From Thalassospira lohafexi (GTDB lineage Bacteria > Pseudomonadota > Alphaproteobacteria > Rhodospirillales > Thalassospiraceae), in the NCBI RefSeq assembly GCF_002844275.1, contig NZ_NXGX01000005.1, positions 1 through 64,000 of the forward strand: a stretch of DNA of 64,000 bases. The letters are read 5' to 3'. Positions 32,717 through 41,360 of the stretch are shown piece after piece. Both the position numbers and the translations under genes were made by a program. The notes beneath the pieces were generated by a model that saw only the letters and a program-made list of their open reading frames with translations, searched no databases and was not told the DNA's origin. Each line of letters begins with the position of its first letter. Positions within the stretch are counted from its first letter, which is position 1.

Positions 32717-33898
32717 ATGAGCCAGGTTGAACTGAATTTCACGCGTGAGGAATATGCCGAGCGTCTGGAGAAAACCAAAAAAGCCATGGTGGAGAAAGGA
32801 CTTGATCTGTTGATCGTGTCCGATCCGTCAAACATGGCCTGGCTGACCGGCTATGACGGCTGGTCATTTTATGTCCATCAATGTGTGCTTGTTCCGATTG
32901 AGGATGATCCAATCTGGTTTGGACGTTCCCAGGACGGAAACGGGGCGAAGCGTACGGTCTATATGACCCATGATCGCATCATTCCCTATGCCGATTATTA
33001 TGTCCAATCGACCACACATCATCCGATGGATTATCTGTCCGAGGTGATCGAACATCGCGGATGGGGCTCGCGCAGAATTGGCGTTGAAATGGACAATTAC
33101 TATTTCTCCGCCAAGGCTTTCCTGCAACTGCAGGCCCATTTGCCCAATGCAACGTTTTCCGATGCCACGGCCCTTGTAAACTGGCAACGTGCGATCAAGT
33201 CGGAAACCGAAATTTTCTATATGCGTCAGGCCGCCCGCATTGTTGAAAACATGCACGAACGTATTTTCGAAATCGTCGAACCGGGCATGAAGAAAAACGA
33301 ACTGGTCGCGGAAATCTTCCGTACCGGCATCGCCGGTGTGGACGGGATCGGGGGTGATTACCCGGCCATCGTGCCGCTTCTGCCATCGGGTGCGGATGCC
33401 GGTGCACCGCATCTGACATGGGATGAAAAACCCATTCCGGGCAATTCCGGAACGTTTTTTGAAATTGCCGGATGTTATCGCCGCTATCACGCGCCACTGT
33501 CGCGCACGATTTTCCTTGGCGATCCGGACCAACGGTTCCTTGATGCTGAAAGTGCCCTGATCGAAGGCCTTCAGGCCGGGCTTGAGGCCGCCAAACCGGG
33601 CAACGTCTGCGAAGACATCGCACTGGCCTTCTTTGGCGTTCTGCAAAAATTCGGCATCGAAAAAGACAGCCGCTGTGGCTATCCAATCGGGCTGTCCTAT
33701 CCGCCCGACTGGGGCGAACGCACCATGAGCTTGCGTCCCGGTGATAAAACGGTTCTTGAACCGGGCATGACCTTCCACTTCATGCCGGGTCTCTGGTTTG
33801 ATGACTGGGGGATCGAAATCACCGAAAGCATGATGATCACGGAAACCGGCAGCAAAACACTGACCAGTTACCCACGGCAGCTGTTCGTGAAGAACTAG
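32717..33898 (+). CDS. doeA: Ectoine hydrolase
   Basis: 393 residues; GGAGG precedes the ATG by 6 bases. A peptidase M24 (pita-bread) family protein: creatinase-like N-domain (residues 10-165, DLLIVSDPSNMAWLTGYDGWSFYVHQ) and a catalytic C-domain. Several classical metal ligands of M24 peptidases are replaced (for example FFEIAGCYRRYHAPLSRTIF), as is usual in DoeA. It hydrolyses the ectoine ring to N-acetyl-diaminobutyrate. Also called eutD in Ruegeria-type clusters. Confidence 0.9.
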   Translation: MSQVELNFTREEYAERLEKTKKAMVEKGLDLLIVSDPSNMAWLTGYDGWSFYVHQCVLVPIEDDPIWFGRSQDGNGAKRTVYMTHDRIIPYADYYVQSTTHHPMDYLSEVIEHRGWGSRRIGVEMDNYYFSAKAFLQLQAHLPNATFSDATALVNWQRAIKSETEIFYMRQAARIVENMHERIFEIVEPGMKKNELVAEIFRTGIAGVDGIGGDYPAIVPLLPSGADAGAPHLTWDEKPIPGNSGTFFEIAGCYRRYHAPLSRTIFLGDPDQRFLDAESALIEGLQAGLEAAKPGNVCEDIALAFFGVLQKFGIEKDSRCGYPIGLSYPPDWGERTMSLRPGDKTVLEPGMTFHFMPGLWFDDWGIEITESMMITETGSKTLTSYPRQLFVKN

Positions 33899-33930
33899 CC
33901 ACCGGCGATCACACCAACACCGCACCGGGC

Positions 33931-33975
33931 CAACGTGCCAAACAGCAATGTGCCAAACGGCAATATGCCAAGCAG
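33931..33975 (+). repeat. Three tandem 15-bp repeats between doeA and doeB
   Basis: CAACGTGCCAAACAG, CAATGTGCCAAACGG and CAATATGCCAAGCAG follow each other without gaps in the 149-base spacer. The core is CAAyrTGCCAArCrG. They could be a slipped-strand product or a small array of regulator sites. Confidence 0.75.
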
Positions 33976-34047
33976 TACGTCCCCGGTGCAACAGTACCAA
34001 TGCCGAATTTCGACGGTCGCGACATTCGGCCCTTCAAGGATACGACC

Positions 34048-35046
34048 ATGACAAAAGCCTCCCCCATCAGCCCGACGATCCCGCTTGATCGCGATGGCAT
34101 CCACCACGGCTTTTTAAAGCTGCCCTATTCGCGTGACGATTCCGCATGGGGGGCTGTGATGATCCCCATCACGGTTATCCGCAACGGGGCTGGCCCCACC
34201 GCCCTTCTGACCGGCGGCAATCACGGCGATGAGTACGAGGGCCTCGTGTCCCTTTTCAAACTGGCGGGCTCCCTTACCCCGGCCGACGTCACCGGGCGCG
34301 TGATCATTCTGCCCGCGATGAATTATCCGGCATTTCGCAACGCATCGCGCACATCGCCAATTGATGCGGGCAACATGAACCGGTCCTATCCCGGCAAACC
34401 CGATGGCACGGTTACTCAGAAAATCGCCGATTACGTCCTGCGCTATCTCGTGCCCGAGGCTGACATCGTTCTCGACATCCATTCGGGTGGCAAGACGCTT
34501 GATTTCATCCCCTTTGCCGCCGCCCACGTCCTACCCGACAAGGAACAGGAAGCCCGTTGCGTTGCGGCGATGAAGGCGTTTGGCGCGCCCTATTCGATGA
34601 TGATGCTCGAACTCGATGCGGTTGGCATGTTCGACACCGTCGTCGAGGAAGCGGGCAAAACCTTTGTCACCACCGAACTTGGCGGCGGCGGCTCCACCAC
34701 GGCGGAGCGGGTGGCAATTGCTGATCGCGGTGTGCGCAATGTTCTGATCCATGCCGGAATTCTCGCCGGTGAACTTGAACCCGCGCCGAATGGTACCGCC
34801 ATGCTTGATATGCCCGGCGATGATTGCTTTGTCGCATCCGAGGACGTCGGCCTGTTTGAGCCCTGCGTTGATCTGGGCGACATGGTCAAAAAAGGTGATC
34901 TAATCGCCCGCATTTATGATGTGGAGCGCACCGGAACACCGCCGCGCGACTATCATGCCTCGCGCGATGGCATCATTTCATGCCGTCACTTCCCCGGTCT
35001 GATCAAGATGGGTGACTGTCTGGCCGTGATTGCAAAGGTGCTGTAA
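34048..35046 (+). CDS. doeB: N-acetyl-L-2,4-diaminobutyrate deacetylase
   Basis: 332 residues from MTKASPIS (AAGGA 8 bases upstream); a longer frame from 34000 would run into the tandem repeat region and lacks a ribosome site. It belongs to the succinylglutamate desuccinylase/aspartoacylase family of zinc hydrolases: GGNHGDEYEG provides His and Glu metal ligands, DIHSGG a third His, and TTELGGGGS holds the catalytic Glu. It releases acetate from the DoeA product, giving diaminobutyrate for DoeD. Also called eutE. It is followed directly by the AsnC gene. Confidence 0.9.
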   Translation: MTKASPISPTIPLDRDGIHHGFLKLPYSRDDSAWGAVMIPITVIRNGAGPTALLTGGNHGDEYEGLVSLFKLAGSLTPADVTGRVIILPAMNYPAFRNASRTSPIDAGNMNRSYPGKPDGTVTQKIADYVLRYLVPEADIVLDIHSGGKTLDFIPFAAAHVLPDKEQEARCVAAMKAFGAPYSMMMLELDAVGMFDTVVEEAGKTFVTTELGGGGSTTAERVAIADRGVRNVLIHAGILAGELEPAPNGTAMLDMPGDDCFVASEDVGLFEPCVDLGDMVKKGDLIARIYDVERTGTPPRDYHASRDGIISCRHFPGLIKMGDCLAVIAKVL

Positions 35047-35048
35047 CC

Positions 35049-35540
35049 ATGATCAGGCTTGATGAGCTGGATCTTAAAATACTCAAAACCCTGCAACGCG
35101 AAGGGCGCATCACCAAGGTCAAACTGGCCGAGGCGGTCAACCTGTCGCCAAGCCCGTGCTGGGAACGCCTCAAACGCCTCGAAGACCTCGGCGTGATTTC
35201 GGGCTATCACGCCCATATCAATCTTGAAAAGCTGGTCAAACCGACCTTGGTGTTGACCGAAGTCACCCTGCGCCATCATCAACATGGCGATTTCCAGATT
35301 TTCGAGAAAGCCGTGCAGGACATCCCCGAAATCGTCGAATGCTACGCGCTTGGCGGCGGGGTCGATTACATGCTCAAGGTGCTCTGTCATGATGTTGACG
35401 CTTACCAACGCCTGATCGACCGCCTTCTGGTGTCTGATATCGGTATTGATCGCTATTTCACCTATATCGTCACCAAAAAGGTCAAAACCACCGCCATCAC
35501 CCCGATTGAAAATCTGGTTGAGTCCCCCGAACGGAAATAA
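35049..35540 (+). CDS. doeX: AsnC/Lrp-family regulator of the ectoine genes
   Basis: 163 residues, starting 3 bases after the doeB stop, so probably translationally coupled. The N-terminal helix-turn-helix is LDELDLKILKTLQREGRITKVKLAEAVNLSPSPCWERLKRLEDLGVI, followed by the RAM effector domain (HGDFQIFEKAVQDIPEIVECYALGGGVDYMLKVLCHD). AsnC genes at this position in ectoine clusters (doeX/asnC) bind the regulatory region and act together with EnuR. The effector is presumably an amino-acid-like breakdown product. Confidence 0.9.
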   Translation: MIRLDELDLKILKTLQREGRITKVKLAEAVNLSPSPCWERLKRLEDLGVISGYHAHINLEKLVKPTLVLTEVTLRHHQHGDFQIFEKAVQDIPEIVECYALGGGVDYMLKVLCHDVDAYQRLIDRLLVSDIGIDRYFTYIVTKKVKTTAITPIENLVESPERK

Positions 35541-35590
35541 CCGCTGTTCTTGTCGTGGTGTTGGGCTTTCAATGGTTATGTGAACGTCAC

Positions 35591-35634
35591 GGGCCGGTCT
35601 GATTAAGTTCAGGCTGGCCCGCGCTATAATTCTT
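35591..35634 (+). terminator. Terminator of the ectoine operon
   Basis: GGGCCGGTCTGA (35591-35602) pairs with TCAGGCTGGCCC (35609-35620, two G-U pairs), followed by a T-rich tract through 35646. It lies 50 bases after the asnC stop. Confidence 0.85.
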
Positions 35635-35694
35635 TTCTTTTTTTTGAAACTGTGGCGAAATCAGCTTTCGGGTTTTATCGCGCAGGGGGCGGGA

Positions 35695-37179
35695 ATGACG
35701 GTTGGCAATTGGGGCGCAAAAGCCCTGCTGATTGGCGTGTGCATGGTCGGGCTGATTGGATGTCAGACAACAACCGGCGACACATCCATCCCCCCCGTTC
35801 AAGGCACCGCACCCGCGCTTTCGTCCGCCCCGTCATCCGCCCAGTCATCCGCGCCGCAACAAACCGTTGCCAACCTCTCCGAAACCGCCCTGATCAGTTT
35901 CGAATTGAACAATTCCGGCATTGGCGGATATTACGGCTGGCAACTTCAAGTCACCCGTGCTGCCAACAATGCCGGGTTCATCCCGTTTATATCGAACCAA
36001 TTATCATCGGGCCAAATCCAGCGTTTTGAAGTCTGGCCTGATCGCTATGCAATCAATGTCTATCGACTGGGTGATCTGCAATATAGCGGCTGGGTCGATG
36101 TCCATCCGGCACAGATCACTGTCATTTACGCCGACTTCGGGTTGTTGTTTGACGATGTGAAAATCAACAATATTGCCGACCCTGCACTCTATCAGCAGGC
36201 AAAAAACATCCCCGCATTGCTGACCCCGATATCATCGACTTACAGTCCCCAGACCATTCAGGATACCGGTGGCTACCGCTTTGACTATCGCGGCCCACAA
36301 CAGTATGGCAAGCATGTCGGCACCGGGACTGTCACGATATCAAAAGCCGGAAAGGAATTTGCCACCATCGGCAATGCCGCCCTTGAAGATACCGGCATAT
36401 CGGGCCGCATACAGTTTGCCGACAACCGCACGACGGACGGCACCATCGTTCGTCTAAACGGCATCTATCAACTCGCACCGGAAACACGCACCTTTTGGCC
36501 CGACGGTCAGGAATTTACCGGCCGTTATCAGGTTTTCACCCCGGCTGACGGTTTGCTGCGGATGGTTGACGGAACGTCATGGAAAGGCGCTTTGCGCAAC
36601 GAGCGTCCTTTTGGAGCCGGACGGGTTATGTTCGCAGCGGATGGCTGGATCGATCTTCCATCGGGCGAAATGTTCCCGAACCAAACCGGGACATTTTCCT
36701 GCGGCGGCATAACCGTGCCCGTCGGCGAATGTTATTACCATGCCGGGACAAGATTGGCTTCGGCGGCAGAACTTGATCTCTTGATCGAAAGGGATCGTCA
36801 AATTGCCGCCAAAGACGTCAAACAGCCCCGGCAACAAGCAACGGATGCCCCTCAGGCGACCGAAACCGGCTGCAGACAGGCAAGTGGAACATTTCACGAC
36901 ACGACCGGTAATTCGACATTGACGCTAGACACGCCCGGCCAGGGACGCGGTAATTTTATCAGCTACACCTTTGGCGGTGCCGCAAAATACCGGTTTGAAA
37001 TCGATTTCACTTATACCACCACCCCCGACAGCATTTCCGTGACCTATGAGGGCATTGGAACCTATAGCAATGCTGCAACCGGCGAGGTTCTTCAACGTAT
37101 GACGATACCGTCCGGCACCGTACCTTGCCAGTTTGACCGTGACGTTCTGGTTTTTGACGGTGTGGAATACCGAAAATAA
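35695..37179 (+). CDS. Lipoprotein with MORN-like repeats, unknown function
   Basis: 494 residues from MTVGNWGAK (GGGGGCGGGA upstream). The lipoprotein signal ends in the lipobox LIGC at about residue 22, followed by a Ser/Ala/Pro linker. Residues 60-180 are an unrecognised beta-rich domain. Residues 190-310 show glycine-aromatic strands like MORN repeats (HVGTGTVTI, DGTIVRLNGIYQL, WPDGQEFTGRYQVF, MVDGTSWKGALRNERPFGAGRVMF). A second Cys-containing domain forms the C-terminal 100 residues. It is probably anchored in the outer membrane. It stands alone and no role can be inferred. Confidence 0.75.
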   Translation: MTVGNWGAKALLIGVCMVGLIGCQTTTGDTSIPPVQGTAPALSSAPSSAQSSAPQQTVANLSETALISFELNNSGIGGYYGWQLQVTRAANNAGFIPFISNQLSSGQIQRFEVWPDRYAINVYRLGDLQYSGWVDVHPAQITVIYADFGLLFDDVKINNIADPALYQQAKNIPALLTPISSTYSPQTIQDTGGYRFDYRGPQQYGKHVGTGTVTISKAGKEFATIGNAALEDTGISGRIQFADNRTTDGTIVRLNGIYQLAPETRTFWPDGQEFTGRYQVFTPADGLLRMVDGTSWKGALRNERPFGAGRVMFAADGWIDLPSGEMFPNQTGTFSCGGITVPVGECYYHAGTRLASAAELDLLIERDRQIAAKDVKQPRQQATDAPQATETGCRQASGTFHDTTGNSTLTLDTPGQGRGNFISYTFGGAAKYRFEIDFTYTTTPDSISVTYEGIGTYSNAATGEVLQRMTIPSGTVPCQFDRDVLVFDGVEYRK

Positions 37180-37509
37180 AGCACATTGCGAATGCGTGAA
37201 CAGTCAAAATGACGGCGAAACTATTTAACGCCATCTTCCTTGGCCAGCAACGAACCATGGCAAGCTGGCCGGGGGCTGAAATGGTCGGCAGCGGTGACAC
37301 GCAAATCGCGTGGAACGGATAAAATGCCTCCGCCCTCAATCGTTAAGACAATCAGCCAAAACCATACGCGAAAAACCATATTTACCATTCACGTTTAAGG
37401 CGAAACGGCGACAAAATACCGGCCAAAAAGCCACAATCATCGGAAAAATGGCCGCAAATTTGCCTGTACTGGCCCGTAACCTCCGTTTCAAATGATATGG
37501 AGGTTATGC
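37180..37509. other. Intergenic region, no gene seen
   Basis: About 330 bases between the lipoprotein gene and the arylsulfotransferase operon. It must contain the operon promoter, but no clear -35/-10 pair or hairpin stands out. Confidence 0.5.
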
Positions 37510-38901
37510 GTGTCTGGTTCCGATCAAGAAGATCAAACCGCCGCCAATAATGGCGGCGATCGCGTTTTTATTTCTGCCTTTTTTGTTGGTATTGCCGCGA
37601 TCAGCTTTGGTCTGGGCGCGTTTGTCGTGCTGGCAGAAGTGCCACCGTATCAATCGATGAAAAATGCGTGGCGTGCCGGGACGGCCCTTTGGGAACAGCG
37701 CACCAAATACACCGATGTCGAACGGCTTGATTTCTGGGCCGAAGCCAGAACCGATCAGACCGGCGTTACCATCCATGATGTCAATCGCGCGCAAAATGGC
37801 CTGACACTTTATTCATCGGGCGATGGTCCCCATGCCGTGCTGATCGATATGGATGGCAATATTGTCCATGAATGGCGCATGCCCTTTAGCATGATCCACG
37901 ATGAAACATCCCCGATCCCCAATCCGCAAAAAGACGACTTCATGCATTGGCACACCGCCAAGATGGCACCCGATGGCGGGTTGATTGTCCAATACACGGC
38001 GGCGGGCGACACCCCGTATGGCTATGGTATGGCCAAGATCGACCAAAATTCCAACCCCGTCTGGAAATATCTTGGCACCGCCCACCATGATTTTTCCATT
38101 GCCGATGATGGCCGGGTCTATGCCCTGACACAGGAATTCCGGTTCAACACCTATGCCAACCGCAAACAGCTGACCCCGCCGCGTCTTGATGATTTCGCCG
38201 TGATCCTCTCACCCGAGGGCAAGGAGATCAAAAAGGTCTCGATCCTTGATGCGCTGATCAATTCAAGCTACGCGAACATGGTTGATTTTGCGCCGTATTT
38301 TGCCAATGAAGACATTCTTCATACCAATACAATCCAGTTGATTGACGCCGACACCGCAAAGAACTTTGCCTATGGCAAGGAAGGCGATGTTGTTGTGTCC
38401 TTCCGCGATCTTGGCATCATCGCCGTGCTTGATATGGATGTCGAAAAAATTGTCTGGGCCACCCGTGGTTCATGGCTGGGGCAACATGACCCCGATGTCC
38501 TGCCCAACGGCGATATCTTGCTGTTTGACAATCAGGGCCAGCTTGCCGACCCGGATGCCGGACAATCACGTGTTTTGCAAATTGATCCAGAAACCAACGC
38601 CATCACGTGGCAGTACAAGGGCACAGCAACCCATAAGTTTGACAGCAACATCCGTGCTGATCAGCAACGCCTGCCCAATGGCAATACACTGATTACGGAA
38701 TCAAGCGGCGGCAGACTGTTTGAAGTCACCCCGACCGGTGACATCGTGTGGGAATTCCACAATCCGATCCGTCGCGATGATCCTGATAATCCCGATAAAA
38801 AACTGATCCCCGTTGTGTCGCAGGCCGAACGCATCACCGATGCGCGTGCGGCCCTGTATCGCGACACTGTCCCTGCCTCCAACACCGGAGACGCACAATG
38901 A
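37510..38901 (+). CDS. Membrane-anchored arylsulfotransferase (ASST) family protein
   Basis: 463 residues. The GTG at 37510 is chosen over an ATG at 37492 because GGAGG lies exactly 6 bases before the GTG and inside the longer frame. One N-terminal transmembrane anchor (residues 19-42) precedes a beta-propeller of ASST type, with recurring strands such as HAVLIDMDGNIVHEWRMP, HWHTAKMAPDGGLIVQY and HDPDVLPNGDILLFDNQGQ. Bacterial ASSTs transfer sulfate between phenols in the periplasm without PAPS. Which substrate this branch uses is unknown. First of four tightly linked genes ending in a PAPS-type sulfotransferase. Confidence 0.8.
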   Translation: MSGSDQEDQTAANNGGDRVFISAFFVGIAAISFGLGAFVVLAEVPPYQSMKNAWRAGTALWEQRTKYTDVERLDFWAEARTDQTGVTIHDVNRAQNGLTLYSSGDGPHAVLIDMDGNIVHEWRMPFSMIHDETSPIPNPQKDDFMHWHTAKMAPDGGLIVQYTAAGDTPYGYGMAKIDQNSNPVWKYLGTAHHDFSIADDGRVYALTQEFRFNTYANRKQLTPPRLDDFAVILSPEGKEIKKVSILDALINSSYANMVDFAPYFANEDILHTNTIQLIDADTAKNFAYGKEGDVVVSFRDLGIIAVLDMDVEKIVWATRGSWLGQHDPDVLPNGDILLFDNQGQLADPDAGQSRVLQIDPETNAITWQYKGTATHKFDSNIRADQQRLPNGNTLITESSGGRLFEVTPTGDIVWEFHNPIRRDDPDNPDKKLIPVVSQAERITDARAALYRDTVPASNTGDAQ

Positions 38902-39209
38902 AACAGACCCGAAACGCAATGACGCATGCCCAACGCATGTCCGCGCCCAGCTCAAAAATGCTCACCATCGGCACCACGGCGGCCCTTTCCTGTGCCATGC
39001 TGCTGACGGCCTTTCCGGCCCATGCCTATGTCGGACCGGGTGCGGGGTTAAGCCTTCTGTCCGCTCTTTGGGCGGTCTTGGCCGCGATCCTTGTTGCGGT
39101 TGGCTTCGTTCTGATGTGGCCCATTCGCAAAATGATGCGCAAACGCAAAGCCAATCGCACGACGGCGCAAAACAGCACGACCGAAAGCACAAAACATTCA
39201 AGTTCGTGA
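38898..39209 (+). CDS. Small YVGPGAG-motif membrane protein
   Basis: 103 residues; its ATG overlaps the previous stop by 4 bases, so it is translationally coupled. A signal sequence ends at PAHA, after which the mature N-terminus begins YVGPGAGLSLLSALWAVLAAIL. One transmembrane helix then leads to WPIRKMMRKRKANR, a basic cytoplasmic tail. The YVGPGAG motif is one I associate with small proteins next to envelope sulfo- or glycosyltransferase genes; the function is unknown. It may be a structural partner of the arylsulfotransferase. Confidence 0.75.
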   Translation: MKQTRNAMTHAQRMSAPSSKMLTIGTTAALSCAMLLTAFPAHAYVGPGAGLSLLSALWAVLAAILVAVGFVLMWPIRKMMRKRKANRTTAQNSTTESTKHSSS

Positions 39210-39247
39210 ACACACCGCATCATTGACGCACAACAGGACGGCACATA

Positions 39248-39988
39248 ATGGGACTTTTTGACTGGCCCGCCCCGGCATTCACAACTCTGGACGACTTGAT
39301 GGGCGACGCCATTGGCCCGTTTGGGCGCGTGCTGATCTGGGGGCTGCTCTGTGCGGTGGTCTCCATGGTTCTGTATCGGGTTTTATCGCCGCAAACCCGG
39401 ATCAAACAGATCAAGGCCGATGTCAAAACCGCCCAGAAAGCCATGACTGATGACGATGGCGAGGACTTCGCCCACGGCATGCGTCTGGCCAGGGCACAGC
39501 TTGGGCATTCCTTCAAACTGGTCGGCTTTGTGATCGGTCCGGCGGTTCTGGCGTCCATGCCCGCCCTTGCCATGATTGTCTGGCTGGACGGGCAATATGG
39601 GTATCGCTGCCCGGCCCCCGATCAGACCGTGACAATTTCGGTCGAGCCACAAGGCACCCCGATTGAGCAAGTCGGCATTAACTCCGACGCCCAAGACAGC
39701 AGTTGCCCAACCGTCCAGATCCCCGGAACCCTTGACGGGCAAACCCATGTCATCGCCCCGGCCGCGGCCATTCCGGTGATGCACCAAAAAGTCTGGTGGA
39801 ACCATTTGATTGGCAATCCGGCGGGATATCTGCCCGACGACACACCCGTAACCCAGCTTCGCTTTGACCTGCCCGCGCAGGAAATCATCGCCTTTGGTCC
39901 GGGCTGGGCACGTGGTTGGGAACTGACATTCTTTGTCGCCCTGTTGTTGGCGTCCCTTGGGATCAAGAAAGGATTTCGGATCGAATGA
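39248..39988 (+). CDS. Membrane protein of the sulfotransferase operon
   Basis: 246 residues; AGGACGG lies upstream. Three transmembrane segments are seen (about 22-42, 90-112 and 222-240). Helix 1 is followed by VLSPQTRIKQIKADVKTAQKAM and an acidic loop, a pattern like the cytosolic hairpin of DUF106/YidC-like membrane proteins. A periplasmic domain of about 100 residues with two cysteines (YRCPAPDQTVTI, SSCPTVQIPG) lies between helices 2 and 3. The function is unknown; the next gene's start codon overlaps its stop. Confidence 0.75.
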   Translation: MGLFDWPAPAFTTLDDLMGDAIGPFGRVLIWGLLCAVVSMVLYRVLSPQTRIKQIKADVKTAQKAMTDDDGEDFAHGMRLARAQLGHSFKLVGFVIGPAVLASMPALAMIVWLDGQYGYRCPAPDQTVTISVEPQGTPIEQVGINSDAQDSSCPTVQIPGTLDGQTHVIAPAAAIPVMHQKVWWNHLIGNPAGYLPDDTPVTQLRFDLPAQEIIAFGPGWARGWELTFFVALLLASLGIKKGFRIE

Positions 39989-41163
39989 CCAATCCAACCG
40001 GCACCACATCTGACAAGGTCGTCTCGCAAAAATCGCCAAAACCCGAAGCCTTCCACGTTTCGGGCTGGGATCACTGGCTCAGCGGCCTGATCGCCCGTCA
40101 CCCGGCCAAATGGATCCGGCTTGGCAATTTCGAAACGAAAATGGCCGCGGACGCCATCGCAGATATCAAAATCGAAAAACCGATTTTTGTTGCCGGTCTG
40201 GCACGGTCGGGCAGCACAATCCTGCTTGAAACCCTCGCCCGGCACCCCGATGCCGCCACCCATCAGTATCGCGATTATCCGCCTGTTTTTACCCCGTGGT
40301 TCTGGAACCGCTTTGTCGATCTCGCACCGGGCAAAAAGAACGTGGCGGTCGAACGCACCCATGCCGATGGCATCAACATCACCCCCGAAAGCCCCGAGGC
40401 GTTCGAGGAAATGATCTGGATGGCGTTTTTCCGTCATCTCCATGACGTTGGGGACAACAACACGCTTGATGAACACATCAGCAACCCGGCGTTTGAGGCA
40501 TTCTACCGTGACCACATCCGCAAACTGATCCATGTCCGGGGCGGCACGCGCTATGTGTCAAAGGCAAACTATCTCGTCACCCGGATGGAATATCTGTTGT
40601 CGCTGTTTCCCGATGCGCGCTTTGTGTTACCCGTGCGCGATCCGGTTTGGCACATTGCGTCCCTGATCAAGCAACACACTCTTTTCTGTGCCGGGGAACA
40701 GAACAATCCCCGTGCGGTTGCCCACATGCAGCGTGTCGGGCATTTTGAATTTGGGCTGGATCGCCGCCCGATCAACACTGGGGATTTGCACGCAACCCTC
40801 GACATCATGAATCTGTGGAAAAACGGCAAGGAAATCGAAGGATGGGCGCACTACTGGTCCAACCTGCATCACTATCTGGCAGACCGTTTAACCGTGAACA
40901 AAGCACTTGAAAAGGCAACGCTGGTTGTGCGCTACGAGGATCTGGTGGCCGATCCGGCGGGCAAATTGCGTGCGCTGTTTGATCACACCGGGCTTGCCGA
41001 TGCCCAACCAATCATTGACCGCGTGGCCCCGACGATCCATGCGCCAAGTTACTATCGCCCGAATTTCGGTGACGATGAAATCGACCAAATCCGCGACATC
41101 ACCATGATTGCCGCCAAACGGTTTGGCTATGGCGACAGGCCCGCCGAAACACGGCAGGCCTGA
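39985..41163 (+). CDS. PAPS-dependent sulfotransferase family protein
   Basis: 392 residues. The ATG overlaps the previous stop (ATGA); AAAGGA lies upstream, while the longer frame from 39916 is unsupported. The 5'-phosphosulfate loop FVAGLARSGSTILLETLARHP is at about residues 64-84, and the 3'-phosphate region RFVLPVRDPVWHIASLIKQH follows. VVRYEDLVADPAGKLRALFDHTGL is the typical C-terminal sulfotransferase block. There is no signal peptide, so it would work in the cytoplasm. With the periplasmic ASST-like protein this may form a two-stage sulfation system. It ends the four-gene operon. Confidence 0.88.
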   Translation: MTNPTGTTSDKVVSQKSPKPEAFHVSGWDHWLSGLIARHPAKWIRLGNFETKMAADAIADIKIEKPIFVAGLARSGSTILLETLARHPDAATHQYRDYPPVFTPWFWNRFVDLAPGKKNVAVERTHADGINITPESPEAFEEMIWMAFFRHLHDVGDNNTLDEHISNPAFEAFYRDHIRKLIHVRGGTRYVSKANYLVTRMEYLLSLFPDARFVLPVRDPVWHIASLIKQHTLFCAGEQNNPRAVAHMQRVGHFEFGLDRRPINTGDLHATLDIMNLWKNGKEIEGWAHYWSNLHHYLADRLTVNKALEKATLVVRYEDLVADPAGKLRALFDHTGLADAQPIIDRVAPTIHAPSYYRPNFGDDEIDQIRDITMIAAKRFGYGDRPAETRQA

Positions 41164-41174
41164 CGTTCTTAAAA

Positions 41175-41360
41175 TCAGTGATGGTCGCTTTTGTTGCCCA
41201 TCGCCATATGCCAGAAATCCCACCCGGCAAGCACAAGCATAATGATCGACATGATCGCCAGATCCCAACGTGGGACATACGCAATCAAAATAGCGACAAA
41301 TCCGGTAAGGATCACAAAAGCCAGAAGCGCCATCGCGCGGTTTAGAGTATCACCCGTCAT
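41175..41360 (-). CDS. Small two-helix membrane protein coupled to an amidase
   Basis: 61 residues; its ATG shares one base with the amidase stop (TGATG), so it is translated by coupling. It is almost entirely two transmembrane helices (RAMALLAFVILTGFVAILIAYV and LAIMSIIMLVLAGWDFW) with a His-ending tail. No family is recognised. Its tight coupling in the TRAP/amidase operon argues that it is real. Confidence 0.7.
   Translation of the reverse strand: MTGDTLNRAMALLAFVILTGFVAILIAYVPRWDLAIMSIIMLVLAGWDFWHMAMGNKSDHH

Noticed and set aside
32864..34000. Minus-strand frame of 378 codons opposite doeA
   Set aside because: Antisense to doeA; its N-terminal AVWHI repeats are just the 15-bp tandem repeats read backwards.
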